From NCBI RefSeq assembly GCF_001506075.1, contig NZ_KQ947475.1, positions 2,585,595 to 2,649,594 on the forward strand: a stretch of 64,000 nucleotides of DNA, read 5' to 3'. This document shows positions 44,719 through 60,583 of the stretch, piece by piece. The DNA is from Vibrio sp. MEBiC08052. Its GTDB lineage: Bacteria; Pseudomonadota; Gammaproteobacteria; Enterobacterales; Vibrionaceae. A program made the translations under genes and the position numbers. Within the stretch, counting starts at the first letter, position 1. Each line of letters starts with the position of its first letter. The notes beneath the pieces were generated by a model, which was given only the letters and a program-made list of their open reading frames with translations, was not told the DNA's origin and ran no database searches.

Positions 44719-47700
44719 ATGTTAAATTCATCAGGGCTATACACGCCCGAACTGGAGCATGACGCCTGCGGTATCGGCTTTGTCGCCCATTTAAAAAACC
44801 GTAAATCCCATCAGGTTGTCACTCAGGCACTGGACATGCTGGCCCGAATGGAACACCGCGGCGGTCAGGGATGTGACCCATGTAGCGGCGACGGTGCAGG
44901 TATTCTCCTACAAAAACCGCATGAATTTCTGCTCGAAGAAACCGTTAAACTCGGGATTCGTCTGCCCTCATTCGACCAATACGGGGTGGGTGTGGTGCTA
45001 TTTCCGAAGGATGAGTACAAACGCGAACAGTGCCGTGACATTCTGCAAAGAAATGCCAAGCGTCTGGATTTGGAAATTCTCGGCTACCGGGTTCTCCCGA
45101 CCGATAACCATATGTTAGGTGCTGATCCACTCAGTACCGAGCCACAATTCGAGCACGTCTTTATCAGTGGTGGCCCCGGTGTCACCCCTGAAGAACTGGA
45201 ACGCAAACTCTATGTGCTGCGTAACTATACGGTGCGCGTCTGTCTGGAAAGTATCTCCAATATCGGTGATGACTTTTACATCAACTCGATGTCATATAAG
45301 ACGCTGATCTACAAAGGACAGTTAACCACCGAGCAAGTCCCGCAGTATTTCCTCGATCTGCAAAATCCGACCATGGTGACAGCGCTGGCATTGGTTCATT
45401 CTCGTTTTTCAACCAATACCTTCCCCAAATGGCGTCTGGCTCAGCCTTTCCGTTATATTGCCCATAATGGTGAAATCAATACGGTTCGCGGTAACCTCAA
45501 CTGGATGAAAGCCCGAGAAGCCATTCTAGAATCAGACCGGTTTACCCAAGCAGAAATCGATATGCTGTTACCGATCTGTCAGGAAGACAGCTCCGATTCA
45601 TCCAACTTCGATATGGTGTTAGAACTGCTGGTTCTCTCAGGTCGTAGTTTGCCTCATGCGCTGATGATGATGATTCCGGAAGCATGGCAGGAAAACAAAA
45701 AAATGGATGCCAAGCGCCGCGCATTCTACCAATACCATGCCAATGTCATGGAGCCGTGGGACGGCCCGGCTTCAGTCTGTTTCAGCGACGGTGTGATGGT
45801 TGGTGCCACCTTGGATCGCAACGGCTTGCGTCCTTCCCGCTACACGGTGACGAAAGATGATTTCCTGATCATGGCGTCAGAATCAGGCGTGGTCGATATC
45901 GCCGCAGACAATATTCAATACCGGGGTCGCCTCCAGCCCGGCAAAATTTTTGTTGCTGATCTCGAAGAAGGCCGGATCATTTCCGACGAAGAGATCAAAG
46001 AGAGTATTGCCAATGCACAGCCTTACGAGCAGTGGGTTGAGGATAACCTGCTCAGCCTCAAAGGGCTTCCTGAAGCAGAAACCGGGCACAGTCAACCGAA
46101 ACCGGAACGACTACTCCACCGCCAGCAGGCATTTGGGATCACCAGTGAAGAAGTTAATCAGATTATCCTGACACTGGCCCAAACCGGCTACGAACCCTTA
46201 GGCTCGATGGGTGCAGACTGGCCGCTGGCCGTACTGTCTCATCAGTCCCAGCATTTATCTCACTATTTCAAACAGTTGTTTGCTCAGGTCACCAACCCAC
46301 CGATCGATCCGATCCGGGAACGGATGGTAATGTCACTGAACACCTATCTGGGCAAGGATCAAAACTTGCTGAGTGAGTCACCGGCACACTGCCGTAAAGT
46401 TGAACTCGAATCACCGGTGATTTCCAATGCGGAACTGGAAAAACTCAGAGCAATTGATAATGAGCACCTGCAAGCGAAAACGCTGGATATCGTTTTTCAG
46501 GCCAGTGGTGAACCGGGCAAACTCGAACGCGCACTAAAACGTATTTGTCAGTATGCGGAAGATGCGGTTATCGATGGTTATTCGATTATTTTGCTGACCG
46601 ACCGTGCGGTAAACTCAAACCATGCCGCTATTCCGGGGATGCTGGCTGTCGGTGCGGTTCACCATCACCTGATCCGTAAAGGACTACGGGCCAAATGCGG
46701 TATCGTTATCGAAACGGGCGATGCACGGGAAACCCACCACTTTGCGACGTTACTCGGTTATGGTGCCAATGCCATCAACCCGTATCTGGTGACGGAAACC
46801 ATTATCGATCTGCAACAGAAGAACAAACTGGATTCGGAAGCGGATATCCATACGCTCTTCGACAACTATCGCAAAGGGATCAATGGCGGCCTGCTGAAGA
46901 TTTTCTCGAAGATGGGGATTTCAACCCTTCAGTCTTATCACGGTGCACAAATTTTTGAAGCGCTGGGGATTAGCAAAGCTGTTGTCGATAAATACTTTAC
47001 CGGGACGGTTACCCGGATTCAGGGACTCACGCTGGACGATATCGCCAAAGAAGTCCTGATCCGTCATCGCCTCGGCTATCCGTTACGCGAAATTCCGCTG
47101 CAAGTCTTGGATGTCGGTGGGGTTTACCAGTGGAAACAACGGGGTGAACAACACTTGTTCAATCCGGAAACTATTCACTTGCTGCAACACTCAACCCGCA
47201 ATCAAGACTACGCGCAGTTCAAAGCGTATGCCGAAGCGGTTGATCGTCAAGGTGACAAAGCCGTCACACTCCGTAGTCAGCTTGAAATGGTAAAAAATCC
47301 GGCCGGGCAGATTGCACTGGATGAAGTTGAGCCGGTCGAAAGTATCGTCAAACGTTTTGCCACCGGTGCTATGTCATTCGGTTCAATCTCTTATGAAGCA
47401 CACGCCACTTTAGCGGTTGCGATGAACCGCCTCGGTGCAAAATCGAACTCCGGTGAAGGGGGTGAAGATCCGATCCGCTTTGACAAAAAAGACAATGGTG
47501 ACTGGGAACGCTCCGCCATCAAACAGGTGGCTTCAGGCCGTTTCGGGGTTACCGCCTATTATCTGACTAATGCGGATGAACTCCAGATCAAAATGGCTCA
47601 AGGGGCGAAGCCCGGTGAAGGCGGACAACTCCCCGGAGATAAAGTCGATGATTGGATCGGTGCGACTCGCCACTCCACCCCGGGGGTCGGTCTGATTTCA

Positions 47701-49251
47701 CCACCACCGCACCATGACATTTATTCTATCGAAGATTTGGCCCAGCTAATTTTTGATCTGAAAAATGCCAACCGTGCCGGTCGTGTCAACGTTAAACTGG
47801 TTTCTGAAGCGGGTGTCGGCACCATCGCTTCCGGGGTTGCCAAAGCCAAAGCGGATGTGGTGTTGATCGCCGGTTATGACGGTGGCACGGGCGCCTCCCC
47901 GATTTCATCGATTCGCCATACCGGTCTGCCATGGGAGCTGGGTCTGGCGGAAACCCACCAGACCTTACTGAAAAACGGGCTGCGCAACCGAATCGTCGTT
48001 CAGGCTGACGGACAGATGAAAACCCCACGGGATCTGGCGATTGCCACCTTGCTCGGCGCAGAAGAATGGGGCGTTGCCACCGCTGCACTGGTGGTTGAAG
48101 GCTGTATTATGATGCGCAAGTGTCACAAAAATACTTGTCCGGTCGGCATTGCCACGCAGAATAAAACCCTACGAGAACGGTTTGACGGTCGCGTTGAAGA
48201 TGTAGTGACATTCTTCCGCTATATGGCACAAGGACTCCGCGAAATCATGGCTGAACTCGGATTCAGAACCATTGATGAAATGGTCGGTCAAGCCAACAAA
48301 CTGAAAGTCAGAAGCAACATCGAACACTGGAAATATCGCAACCTTGACTTAAGTCCGCTATTACATATGGAGTCACCCAGAAGCGGTGATGGCATTTTCT
48401 GCCAGACCACTCAGAACCATGCGCTGGAAAATATTCTCGACCGCCAGCTCATTGAGTTGGCTCAACCGGCATTACAAGACGGAAAAGCCGTTCAGGCTGA
48501 GTTTCCGATCTGCAATACCGACCGGAGTACCGGCACCATGCTCTCGAATGAAATTTCGAAAATCTACCGCGATCACGGCTTACCTCAGCCAATGCACGTC
48601 AAATTTACCGGTTCAGCCGGTCAATCTTTCGGTGCCTTCCTGAGTAAAGGGGTTGAGTTTGAAGTCGAAGGAGATGCGAACGATTACTGGGGCAAAGGGT
48701 TATCCGGCGGCACACTGATTCTTTATCCGAATCACAATGCTTCTCTGGTTGCCGAAGAGAATATTGTTGTCGGTAATGTCTGTTTCTATGGCGCAACTTC
48801 CGGTGAGTCTTACATTAGAGGAAAAGCCGGTGAGCGTTTCTGTGTCAGAAACTCCGGTGCCCGCGTCGTGGTGGAAGGAATCGGTGATCATGGTTGTGAA
48901 TACATGACCGGTGGCGTGGCGATCATTTTAGGTTCGACCGGTCGCAATTTCGCAGCCGGCATGAGTGGCGGTGTCGCTTATGTCTGGGATACGGATGGTG
49001 ATTTCCATAACAAACTCAATCCGGAACTGGTTGACCTTGATCCACTGGATAGCAAGGACATCGACTTGCTGGAGACCATGCTCAATAACCATATCCGTTT
49101 CACTGGCAGTGAAGTGGCACAGCGATTTATGGACAACTTTGAGCAGAATCTGCAATCGCTGGTAAAAGTCATGCCGAGAGATTACAAAGCCGTCTTGCAA
49201 AAACGACAGGCTGCCCAACAAGTACCAACAACGGAAGCGGAGGCCGTGTAA
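44719..49251 (+). CDS. gltB: Glutamate synthase (NADPH) large subunit, first copy
   Basis: A 1,510-residue GOGAT large subunit. Order of domains: N-terminal glutamine amidotransferase with catalytic Cys17 (ELEHDACGIGFVAHL; the first residues would be removed), central domain, FMN/FeS synthase domain (GEGGEDPIRFDKKDNG; YDGGTGASPISSIRHTGLPW), a [3Fe-4S] cluster motif CIMMRKCHKNTCPVG near 1,135, and the C-terminal beta-helix (GSAGQSFGAFL; GDANDYWGKGLSGGTL). The N-terminus (HDACGIGF, HRGGQGCDPCSGDGAGIL) is closer to the Gram-positive-type subunit than to E. coli GltB, unlike the second copy. Start ATG 44719 has GGAAGGA seven bases before. TAATG joins it to gltD1. Confidence 0.96.
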   Translation: MLNSSGLYTPELEHDACGIGFVAHLKNRKSHQVVTQALDMLARMEHRGGQGCDPCSGDGAGILLQKPHEFLLEETVKLGIRLPSFDQYGVGVVLFPKDEYKREQCRDILQRNAKRLDLEILGYRVLPTDNHMLGADPLSTEPQFEHVFISGGPGVTPEELERKLYVLRNYTVRVCLESISNIGDDFYINSMSYKTLIYKGQLTTEQVPQYFLDLQNPTMVTALALVHSRFSTNTFPKWRLAQPFRYIAHNGEINTVRGNLNWMKAREAILESDRFTQAEIDMLLPICQEDSSDSSNFDMVLELLVLSGRSLPHALMMMIPEAWQENKKMDAKRRAFYQYHANVMEPWDGPASVCFSDGVMVGATLDRNGLRPSRYTVTKDDFLIMASESGVVDIAADNIQYRGRLQPGKIFVADLEEGRIISDEEIKESIANAQPYEQWVEDNLLSLKGLPEAETGHSQPKPERLLHRQQAFGITSEEVNQIILTLAQTGYEPLGSMGADWPLAVLSHQSQHLSHYFKQLFAQVTNPPIDPIRERMVMSLNTYLGKDQNLLSESPAHCRKVELESPVISNAELEKLRAIDNEHLQAKTLDIVFQASGEPGKLERALKRICQYAEDAVIDGYSIILLTDRAVNSNHAAIPGMLAVGAVHHHLIRKGLRAKCGIVIETGDARETHHFATLLGYGANAINPYLVTETIIDLQQKNKLDSEADIHTLFDNYRKGINGGLLKIFSKMGISTLQSYHGAQIFEALGISKAVVDKYFTGTVTRIQGLTLDDIAKEVLIRHRLGYPLREIPLQVLDVGGVYQWKQRGEQHLFNPETIHLLQHSTRNQDYAQFKAYAEAVDRQGDKAVTLRSQLEMVKNPAGQIALDEVEPVESIVKRFATGAMSFGSISYEAHATLAVAMNRLGAKSNSGEGGEDPIRFDKKDNGDWERSAIKQVASGRFGVTAYYLTNADELQIKMAQGAKPGEGGQLPGDKVDDWIGATRHSTPGVGLISPPPHHDIYSIEDLAQLIFDLKNANRAGRVNVKLVSEAGVGTIASGVAKAKADVVLIAGYDGGTGASPISSIRHTGLPWELGLAETHQTLLKNGLRNRIVVQADGQMKTPRDLAIATLLGAEEWGVATAALVVEGCIMMRKCHKNTCPVGIATQNKTLRERFDGRVEDVVTFFRYMAQGLREIMAELGFRTIDEMVGQANKLKVRSNIEHWKYRNLDLSPLLHMESPRSGDGIFCQTTQNHALENILDRQLIELAQPALQDGKAVQAEFPICNTDRSTGTMLSNEISKIYRDHGLPQPMHVKFTGSAGQSFGAFLSKGVEFEVEGDANDYWGKGLSGGTLILYPNHNASLVAEENIVVGNVCFYGATSGESYIRGKAGERFCVRNSGARVVVEGIGDHGCEYMTGGVAIILGSTGRNFAAGMSGGVAYVWDTDGDFHNKLNPELVDLDPLDSKDIDLLETMLNNHIRFTGSEVAQRFMDNFEQNLQSLVKVMPRDYKAVLQKRQAAQQVPTTEAEAV

Positions 49252-50720
49252 TGGGAAAACCAACTGGATTTTTAGAACATGGCCGGGAACTGCCCGCCAA
49301 AGTGGCACCGGAAGTCAGAATTCAGCACAACAAAGAGTTTGTGCTCAATGACGAATTCGGTGACAAAATCAATACGCAGGCTTCCCGTTGTATGGATTGT
49401 GGGGTGCCGTTCTGTCACAGTGGCTGCCCGATCGGCAATATCATTCCTGAATTTAACGATGCGGTGTACCGTAACAGTTGGCAAGAAGCATGGCAGATCC
49501 TCAGCTCGACCAATAACTTCCCGGAATTTACCGGTCGCGTCTGCCCTGCCCCCTGTGAAAGTGCCTGTGTACTGGGAATCAATCAGGATCCGATTACCAT
49601 CTGTAATATTGAGAAAACGATTGTCGAAACCGCTTATCGCGAAGGGTACGCCCAGCCGAAAACCCCGCGTAGCCGCACCGGAAAAACCATCGCCATTATC
49701 GGCTCGGGTCCGTCAGGGTTATCCGCTGCCGAACAGCTCAATAGCGCCGGCCATACGGTGACAGTGTATGAGCGGGACGAAAAAGTCGGCGGACTGCTGC
49801 GCTTTGGTATCCCGGACTTTAAACTGGGGATGGATATCATTGACCGCAAAATTGAACTGATGCGTCAGGCCGGGATTAAGTTTGTTGTCGATGCCCATAT
49901 CGGCGTCAACATCAATGCGCAGCAACTGCGTCAGGAATACGATGTGGTGCTCCTGACCGGCGGCTCGACCGTCCCTCGCGATCTGCCGATTCCGGGCCGG
50001 GAGTTGGATGGGGTTTACTTTGCCATGCAGTTTCTCGCTCAGAATAACCGTCGCGCCAACAATATGGATCTGAAAGGCGAAGCAATTCACGCCAAAGGGA
50101 AACATGTGGTGGTGATCGGTGGTGGTGATACCGGCTCCGACTGCGTGGGCACGTCAAACCGTCACGGGGCAGCAAGCATTACTCAGGTTGAGATCATGCC
50201 AATGCCACCGGAAAAACGCCCCGCCAATATGCCGTGGCCGCAATATCCGATGATTCTTCGTACCTCGACCTCTCATGAAGAAGGGTGTCAACGTCACTGG
50301 AATATTCTGACCAAAGCCTTTATCGGTAATGAACAAGGCCAAGTCACCGGTCTGAAGGTTGCTGACATTGTCTGGCAACCGGCCAAAGCCGGAGAACGTC
50401 CGACTTATGAGGAAGTGGCTGGCAGTGAACGGGTGATGCCGTGCGATATGGCATTTCTGGCCATGGGCTTTCTTCACCCGGAACCACATGGGGTGTTGGC
50501 TCAGTTGGATATTCAGCTCGACGAACGTGGCAATGTCGCGACAACCGATTACCAAACCAATCAGGCTGGCGTGTTCGCGGCCGGTGACATGCGCACCGGG
50601 CAATCACTGGTCGTCCGGTGTATCAATGAAGGTCGGGAATGTGCCCGCGCAATTGATACCTACCTGATGGGAGAGAGTAACCTCGAAGCCAGAGCCGACT
50701 CTCTGATGCGTTCGGCCTAA
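49251..50720 (+). CDS. gltD: Glutamate synthase small subunit, first copy
   Basis: A 489-residue flavoprotein that passes electrons from NADPH to the large subunit. Two cysteine clusters for [4Fe-4S] centres lie near the N-terminus (CMDCGVPFCHSGCPIGN; CPAPCESACVLG), then an FAD Rossmann motif IIGSGPSGLSAAEQL near 143 and an NADPH motif VIGGGDTGSDCVGT near 285. The ATG overlaps the gltB1 stop codon (TAATG), implying coupled translation. A hairpin follows at 50735-50765. Confidence 0.96.
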   Translation: MGKPTGFLEHGRELPAKVAPEVRIQHNKEFVLNDEFGDKINTQASRCMDCGVPFCHSGCPIGNIIPEFNDAVYRNSWQEAWQILSSTNNFPEFTGRVCPAPCESACVLGINQDPITICNIEKTIVETAYREGYAQPKTPRSRTGKTIAIIGSGPSGLSAAEQLNSAGHTVTVYERDEKVGGLLRFGIPDFKLGMDIIDRKIELMRQAGIKFVVDAHIGVNINAQQLRQEYDVVLLTGGSTVPRDLPIPGRELDGVYFAMQFLAQNNRRANNMDLKGEAIHAKGKHVVVIGGGDTGSDCVGTSNRHGAASITQVEIMPMPPEKRPANMPWPQYPMILRTSTSHEEGCQRHWNILTKAFIGNEQGQVTGLKVADIVWQPAKAGERPTYEEVAGSERVMPCDMAFLAMGFLHPEPHGVLAQLDIQLDERGNVATTDYQTNQAGVFAAGDMRTGQSLVVRCINEGRECARAIDTYLMGESNLEARADSLMRSA

Positions 50721-51064
50721 ATCGTCTATATCGGCCTCTCTGTCTCCCCCACTCTGACAGAGAGGTCACCTCAATCAGCATCGCCTTCCCCCCGCCTATC
50801 AGACACATTTCCCTCTTAAATCTTAGACATATCAATCGCCTCATAATCGTTACTTATTCACCTGACCCATTTATTGCCGCTATTTTTTATGAATCACTTG
50901 ATCTTTGGTTCCATAAAGGATAGCGTTTAAAGTCCGCATTAATTCGGGCGCCTAATTGAATGTATTTTTAACCCGATTTAATGCATAAAGATTCAAAAAA
51001 ATAACAATAACATAGAATAGTTAGTCATTCACTGTCGAAGACAGAACGCAAAGGGAGACTTGCA
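50721..51064. other. Intergenic region between the two GOGAT operons
   Basis: Contains the hairpin at 50735-50765 and AT-rich sequence leading to gltB2. A minus-strand ORF (50623-50844) overlaps the 3' end of gltD1 and is probably a shadow. A small CTGTC/GACAG hairpin at about 51032-51044 lies in the gltB2 leader. The promoter for gltB2 could not be placed. Confidence 0.4.
50735..50765 (+). terminator. Hairpin after gltD1
   Basis: CCTCTCTGTC pairs perfectly with GACAGAGAGG over an 11-base loop, 15 bases after the gltD1 stop codon. The downstream TCACCTCAATC lacks a T-run, so it may be a weak or factor-dependent terminator. Confidence 0.55.
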
Positions 51065-56961
<5,897 letters not shown>

Positions 56962-57017
56962 ATAACCGAGCACATTGCGGGCCATTCAAACTGTGTGTTT
57001 TTCACCGGCAATCATCT

Positions 57018-57045
57018 CCCAGTACCTCGGTGCTGGGATTTTTTT
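57018..57045 (+). terminator. Rho-independent terminator after gltD2
   Basis: CCCAGTAC pairs with GTGCTGGG (one G-T pair) around CTCG, followed by A and seven T. Confidence 0.9.
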
Positions 57046-57134
57046 GCGCCGGATTCCGCTGCGGATAACTAGTTGAATCCCAAAAAATCATGCTAAACTC
57101 AGCGCTAATCTGAATAAAGAAAAAGAGACTTGAT

Positions 57135-57836
57135 ATGAAAATTGGCATCATTGGCGCAATGGAGCAAGAAGTTGCGATTCTCAAATCGTCAATCCAGAAT
57201 CTGCAACAAGAAAAAAAAGGTGGATGCACCTATTATTCTGGTCAAATCAACGGTTTGGATGTAGTACTTCTCCAATCAGGTATCGGTAAAGTTGCCGCGG
57301 CAGTCGGCACGGCCTTGCTGTTAGAACTCTACAAACCGGATGTCGTCATCAATACGGGTTCGGCCGGTGGTTTTGATCCATCACTAACGATGGGTGACGT
57401 TGTCATTTCAACTGAAGTCAGACACCACGATGCCGATGTGACTGCGTTTGGTTATGAAATCGGTCAAATGGCAGGCCAGCCCGCAGCTTTCCAGGCCGAT
57501 GAAAAATTAATTCAACTGGCAGAAGATGCGCTCTCACAATTGGCAGACAAACATGCGGTACACGGTCTGATTTGTACCGGCGATACTTTTGTCTGTCAGC
57601 CGGAACGACAAGCATTGATCCGCCAAAACTTCCCACAAGCAATTGCCGTCGAGATGGAAGCCTCAGCAATTGCGCAGACTTGCCATCAGTTCAACACGCC
57701 GTTTGTGGTTGTCCGGGCAATTTCTGACGTAGCAGATAAAGAATCACCGATGTCGTTTGATGAGTTCTTACCCCTTGCTGCTGCGAGTTCTTCGGAGATG
57801 GTTCTGAAGATGCTAGAACGTCTTCGTCAGGCATAA
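57135..57836 (+). CDS. mtnN: 5'-methylthioadenosine/S-adenosylhomocysteine nucleosidase
   Basis: A 233-residue nucleosidase (Pfs/MtnN) removing adenine from MTA, SAH and 5'-deoxyadenosine; in vibrios this feeds LuxS and autoinducer-2 production. Signatures: [16 protein letters not shown] with catalytic Glu12, [20 protein letters not shown] near 74, [10 protein letters not shown] near 172 and [12 protein letters not shown] near 193 (catalytic Asp197 region). It begins a probable operon: the cbiB-like gene follows 20 bases later, then btuF. 5'-deoxyadenosine is also a by-product of adenosylcobalamin enzymes, a possible link to the B12 genes (inference). Confidence 0.96.
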   Translation: MKIGIIGAMEQEVAILKSSIQNLQQEKKGGCTYYSGQINGLDVVLLQSGIGKVAAAVGTALLLELYKPDVVINTGSAGGFDPSLTMGDVVISTEVRHHDADVTAFGYEIGQMAGQPAAFQADEKLIQLAEDALSQLADKHAVHGLICTGDTFVCQPERQALIRQNFPQAIAVEMEASAIAQTCHQFNTPFVVVRAISDVADKESPMSFDEFLPLAAASSSEMVLKMLERLRQA

Positions 57837-57856
57837 TCTGACCGTTTCCGACGCTC

Positions 57857-58810
57857 ATGAATCATGTTCAAGAAATCCTGCAAACACACAGTGCGCTCTT
57901 CATCATGTGGGGAGCGCTGCTGATTCACCTTGTGCTGCCTTTGCCAAGAGCAGCTCACCCAGCCCTGTTGTGGCATAAGTTTGCAGAGATTCTGGCTGAG
58001 AAGGTGAATACGCAGGGAAGCTATGCACAGCGAACCCTGTCCGGCACATTAGCCACATTGATGATGCTGATTCCGGCACTGATGGTTTTGGTCGCACTGG
58101 AACCGCTGGTCTGGCAACCTGAACTCTATCACCTGTTATTATTAATTCTGGCCCTCGACTGGCGAGGATTAACCTCGTTGAGTAAACCATTGTTTCAGGC
58201 ACTGGCGGTAGAAGATAAACCCCAAGCCCGCCAGCTACTCGCAGAGCGACTCAATCGTCAGACGGATACCCTGTCCGTGGTTGGTTTGGGTAAGGCGAGT
58301 GCTGAGTTACTGATTGTCGGTCAAGCCCGTCAGGTCATTACTATCCTGTTCTGGTATGGCTTACTGGGTGGCATCGGTGCCTTCATGTACCGTCTGATTG
58401 TTGAGCTAAGCCGGGTTTGGTCACCGTCTGTTCCAGACAACTATCCTTTTGGTCTGGCAGCGAGTCGCCTCAACGCCGGGTGTGAATGGATTCCGGCCCG
58501 ACTCTTTGCGCTGTTACTGATGGCCGGGCAAAGCCTGTCATCAATCTGGCCCCAAACTCGCCAGCAAAGTTGTTCCTGGCCATCCCGAACCGTCGGCTGG
58601 CTCCTGTGTTCGGTCGGTCATAAACTCAATCTTTCGCTCGGTGGGCCGGCAATTTATGCGGGGAAAAAAAGTGTCCGGGCCAAACTCGGTGGCAGGGTGA
58701 TTCCCTCGGCCTTACATCTGTTCCAGATTCAGCGGCTGCTCAATCAACGCACTTATGTTTGGATCGGTGTCGAAAGTCTGCTGATCTTCATCGCTGCACA
58801 ACTGTTCTAA
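57857..58810 (+). CDS. cbiB: CbiB/CobD-like membrane protein, diverged
   Basis: A 317-residue inner-membrane protein with about five hydrophobic segments, of the adenosylcobinamide-phosphate synthase (CbiB/CobD) family. Context (btuF next) agrees. However, the family's conserved loops are changed: where Salmonella CbiB has ENTVDGVIAPLF, this protein has VGQARQVITILF, and where the family has NTLDSMVGYK it has VELSRVWSPS; only LLGG, the FGxAxxRL-like FGLAASRLN and EWIPARL are kept. It may be a non-catalytic or altered-function relative. ATG 57857, 20 bases after mtnN. Confidence 0.75.
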   Translation: MNHVQEILQTHSALFIMWGALLIHLVLPLPRAAHPALLWHKFAEILAEKVNTQGSYAQRTLSGTLATLMMLIPALMVLVALEPLVWQPELYHLLLLILALDWRGLTSLSKPLFQALAVEDKPQARQLLAERLNRQTDTLSVVGLGKASAELLIVGQARQVITILFWYGLLGGIGAFMYRLIVELSRVWSPSVPDNYPFGLAASRLNAGCEWIPARLFALLLMAGQSLSSIWPQTRQQSCSWPSRTVGWLLCSVGHKLNLSLGGPAIYAGKKSVRAKLGGRVIPSALHLFQIQRLLNQRTYVWIGVESLLIFIAAQLF

Positions 58811-58873
58811 ATCATAAATAGCCCGGATCATAAACGACTCATGCGTAAGCTGTCTCAATCACAAGGTTACCAA

Positions 58874-59746
58874 ATGTTGATTCACCGACTTCATTTATTC
58901 GCATTGCTGCTTTTTATCCCGAGTTTCACAACAGCAGCGACCTCGGTTCAACGCATTATTACGCTGGCGCCTCACGCAACAGAACTCGCCTATGCTGCCG
59001 GTCTCGGCAATAAAATCATTGCCGTGAGTGATTACAGCGACTATCCGCCCGAAGTAAAAAACTTACCCAAAGTTGCCAACTATAAAGGGATTAAGATTGA
59101 AAAAATTCTCAGCCTCAAACCGGATTTGGTGATCATTTGGCCGGATGGCAATCCGCCCCGGGAATTACAGAAACTGAAACAGATGGGAGTTCGAACCTAT
59201 CCCTCTCAAATTCATCGCTTAGCCGATATTGCCGATAACATCGAGGCGCTCAGCCAATATGCCGATGATCCTCAGATTGGCCGTAAAAATGCGCAACAAT
59301 TTCGCCAGCAGTTGGCAGCCCTAAAACAGCGTTATCAACATGCCCGGAAGGTTCGTTTCTTCTACCAGCTCAGCGAGAAACCTATCATCACCATCGCTCA
59401 AAATCGCTGGCCCAGTGAAGTGTTTGAGTTTTGTGGCGGAGAAAATGTGTTTAGAAATAGCCCGGCACCCTACCCGCAAGTAAGCCGGGAGCAGGTATTA
59501 CTGGCCCAGCCTGACGTCATTTTTAATTCCCGCCATGCGGTTGAGAATCTGCATATGTGGACAGACTGGCCTCGCATTCCAGCCGTTCGCTTGCATCAGG
59601 TCTGGACGCTCAATTCAGACTGGCTCAATCGTCCTACCCCCAGAACCATTCGAGCGATTGAAGAAATCTGTGATTACCTTGATGAGGCCCGAAAAAATAG
59701 CCAGACTTTATCAACTGAAAAGTCTGGCTATAAAACTATCGATTAA
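58874..59746 (+). CDS. btuF: Vitamin B12-binding periplasmic protein BtuF
   Basis: A 290-residue solute-binding protein delivering cobalamin to the BtuCD importer. A signal peptide is clear (MLIHRLHLFALLLFIPSFTT, cleavage after about AAT). The class III binding fold shows ITLAPHATELAYAAGLGN, SDYSDYPPEV, LKPDLVIIWPDGNPP, and FEFCGGENVFRNSPAPYPQV, then LNSDWLNRPTPRTIRAIEEI, all matching E. coli BtuF. I place the start at ATG 58874, with AAGG seven bases upstream, because an 11-residue polar extension from 58841 would precede the signal peptide. The end of the gene contains a strong inverted repeat (59697-59731). Confidence 0.92.
   Translation: MLIHRLHLFALLLFIPSFTTAATSVQRIITLAPHATELAYAAGLGNKIIAVSDYSDYPPEVKNLPKVANYKGIKIEKILSLKPDLVIIWPDGNPPRELQKLKQMGVRTYPSQIHRLADIADNIEALSQYADDPQIGRKNAQQFRQQLAALKQRYQHARKVRFFYQLSEKPIITIAQNRWPSEVFEFCGGENVFRNSPAPYPQVSREQVLLAQPDVIFNSRHAVENLHMWTDWPRIPAVRLHQVWTLNSDWLNRPTPRTIRAIEEICDYLDEARKNSQTLSTEKSGYKTID
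59688..59731 (-). terminator. Terminator-like hairpin at the 3' end of btuF, oriented to the minus strand
   Basis: ATAGCCAGACTTT (59697-59709) pairs perfectly with AAAGTCTGGCTAT (59719-59731). On the minus strand it continues ATTTTTTC, like an intrinsic terminator; on the plus strand no T-run follows. No minus-strand gene lies within a plausible distance, so it may serve as a plus-strand 3'-end stabiliser. Confidence 0.5.
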
Positions 59747-59852
59747 CTCGGTTTTCCCGTACAATGCGCCCTGTTTTTCTCTATACCTAAAAATAATCGC
59801 TCTGTGCTCAAATAATTCTGTACTCAAATAATATTGTGGAACCCCTCAACGT

Positions 59853-60464
59853 ATGTTTCTCTATCTGATTGATTTATTCGGAACAATTGTATTTGCCATT
59901 TCTGGTGTACTGTTAGCCGGCCGTTTGAAAATGGATCCATTCGGTGTCGTCGTCCTTGCCAGCGTGACCGCAATTGGCGGCGGGACCATGCGCGATATTG
60001 CTTTGGGAGCCACCCCGGTATTTTGGATTACCGATACCACCTATCTTTGGGTCATTCTTGCCACCAGCTTCCTGACAATGCTCATCGTCCGTCGTCCCAA
60101 ACGCCTGTCGTGGTGGGTTCTGCCGGTCTGTGACGCTATCGGGTTGTCTGTCTTTGTTGGCATTGGCGTCGATAAATCACTGCTTTATCAGGACTCGTCG
60201 CTGATCGCCATTATTATGGGCGTTCTAACCGGATGTGGCGGCGGTATCATTCGCGATATTCTCGCCCGAGAAATACCGATGGTGCTGCGCAGCGAAGTGT
60301 ATGCAACCGCCTGCATCATCGGTGGAATCTTCCATACCACGGCACTACAAATGGGCTACGACCACAAGACGGCATTCTTATCCGGGTTCCTCTCGACCCT
60401 AATCATTCGTCTTGGTGCAATTCGTTGGCATTTATCACTCCCGGTTTTTGCCATTAATCGCTAG
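59853..60464 (+). CDS. yicG: TRIC-family cation channel / UPF0126 membrane protein (YicG-like)
   Basis: A 203-residue membrane protein with about seven hydrophobic helices arranged as two repeats. The duplicated glycine-rich motifs GGGTMRDIALGATP (near 47) and GCGGGIIRDILAREIP (near 128) define the UPF0126/TRIC family, whose bacterial members form trimeric cation-permeable channels. Physiological role uncertain. It is not in an obvious operon; btuF ends 106 bases upstream. Confidence 0.88.
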   Translation: MFLYLIDLFGTIVFAISGVLLAGRLKMDPFGVVVLASVTAIGGGTMRDIALGATPVFWITDTTYLWVILATSFLTMLIVRRPKRLSWWVLPVCDAIGLSVFVGIGVDKSLLYQDSSLIAIIMGVLTGCGGGIIRDILAREIPMVLRSEVYATACIIGGIFHTTALQMGYDHKTAFLSGFLSTLIIRLGAIRWHLSLPVFAINR

Positions 60465-60534
60465 TATCCTTGCCTCTGCCTGCCTCTGGACACATTTTTT
60501 TCCTCTCAAGCATTCCTTTATCGCAATCAGAGAC

Positions 60535-60560
60535 AGCTTTCGCTAAAGTAAGCGAAAGCT
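60535..60560. repeat. Perfect inverted repeat upstream of a LysR gene
   Basis: AGCTTTCGCT and AGCGAAAGCT flank AAAGTA. It ends 23 bases before the LysR start codon and 70 bases after yicG. It could be a terminator for yicG (only CTCTTTG follows) or an operator for the regulator. Confidence 0.7.
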
Positions 60561-60583
60561 CTCTTTGATTGATTCGGAAACCC

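Noticed and set aside
50623..50844. Minus-strand ORF overlapping the end of gltD1
   Set aside because: It is largely antisense to gltD1 coding sequence and has no recognisable family; the G-rich string before one ATG is part of the hairpin region.
57700..58874. Possible cobalamin riboswitch before the cbiB-like gene or btuF
   Set aside because: The intergenic gaps are too short and no B12-box sequence is present.
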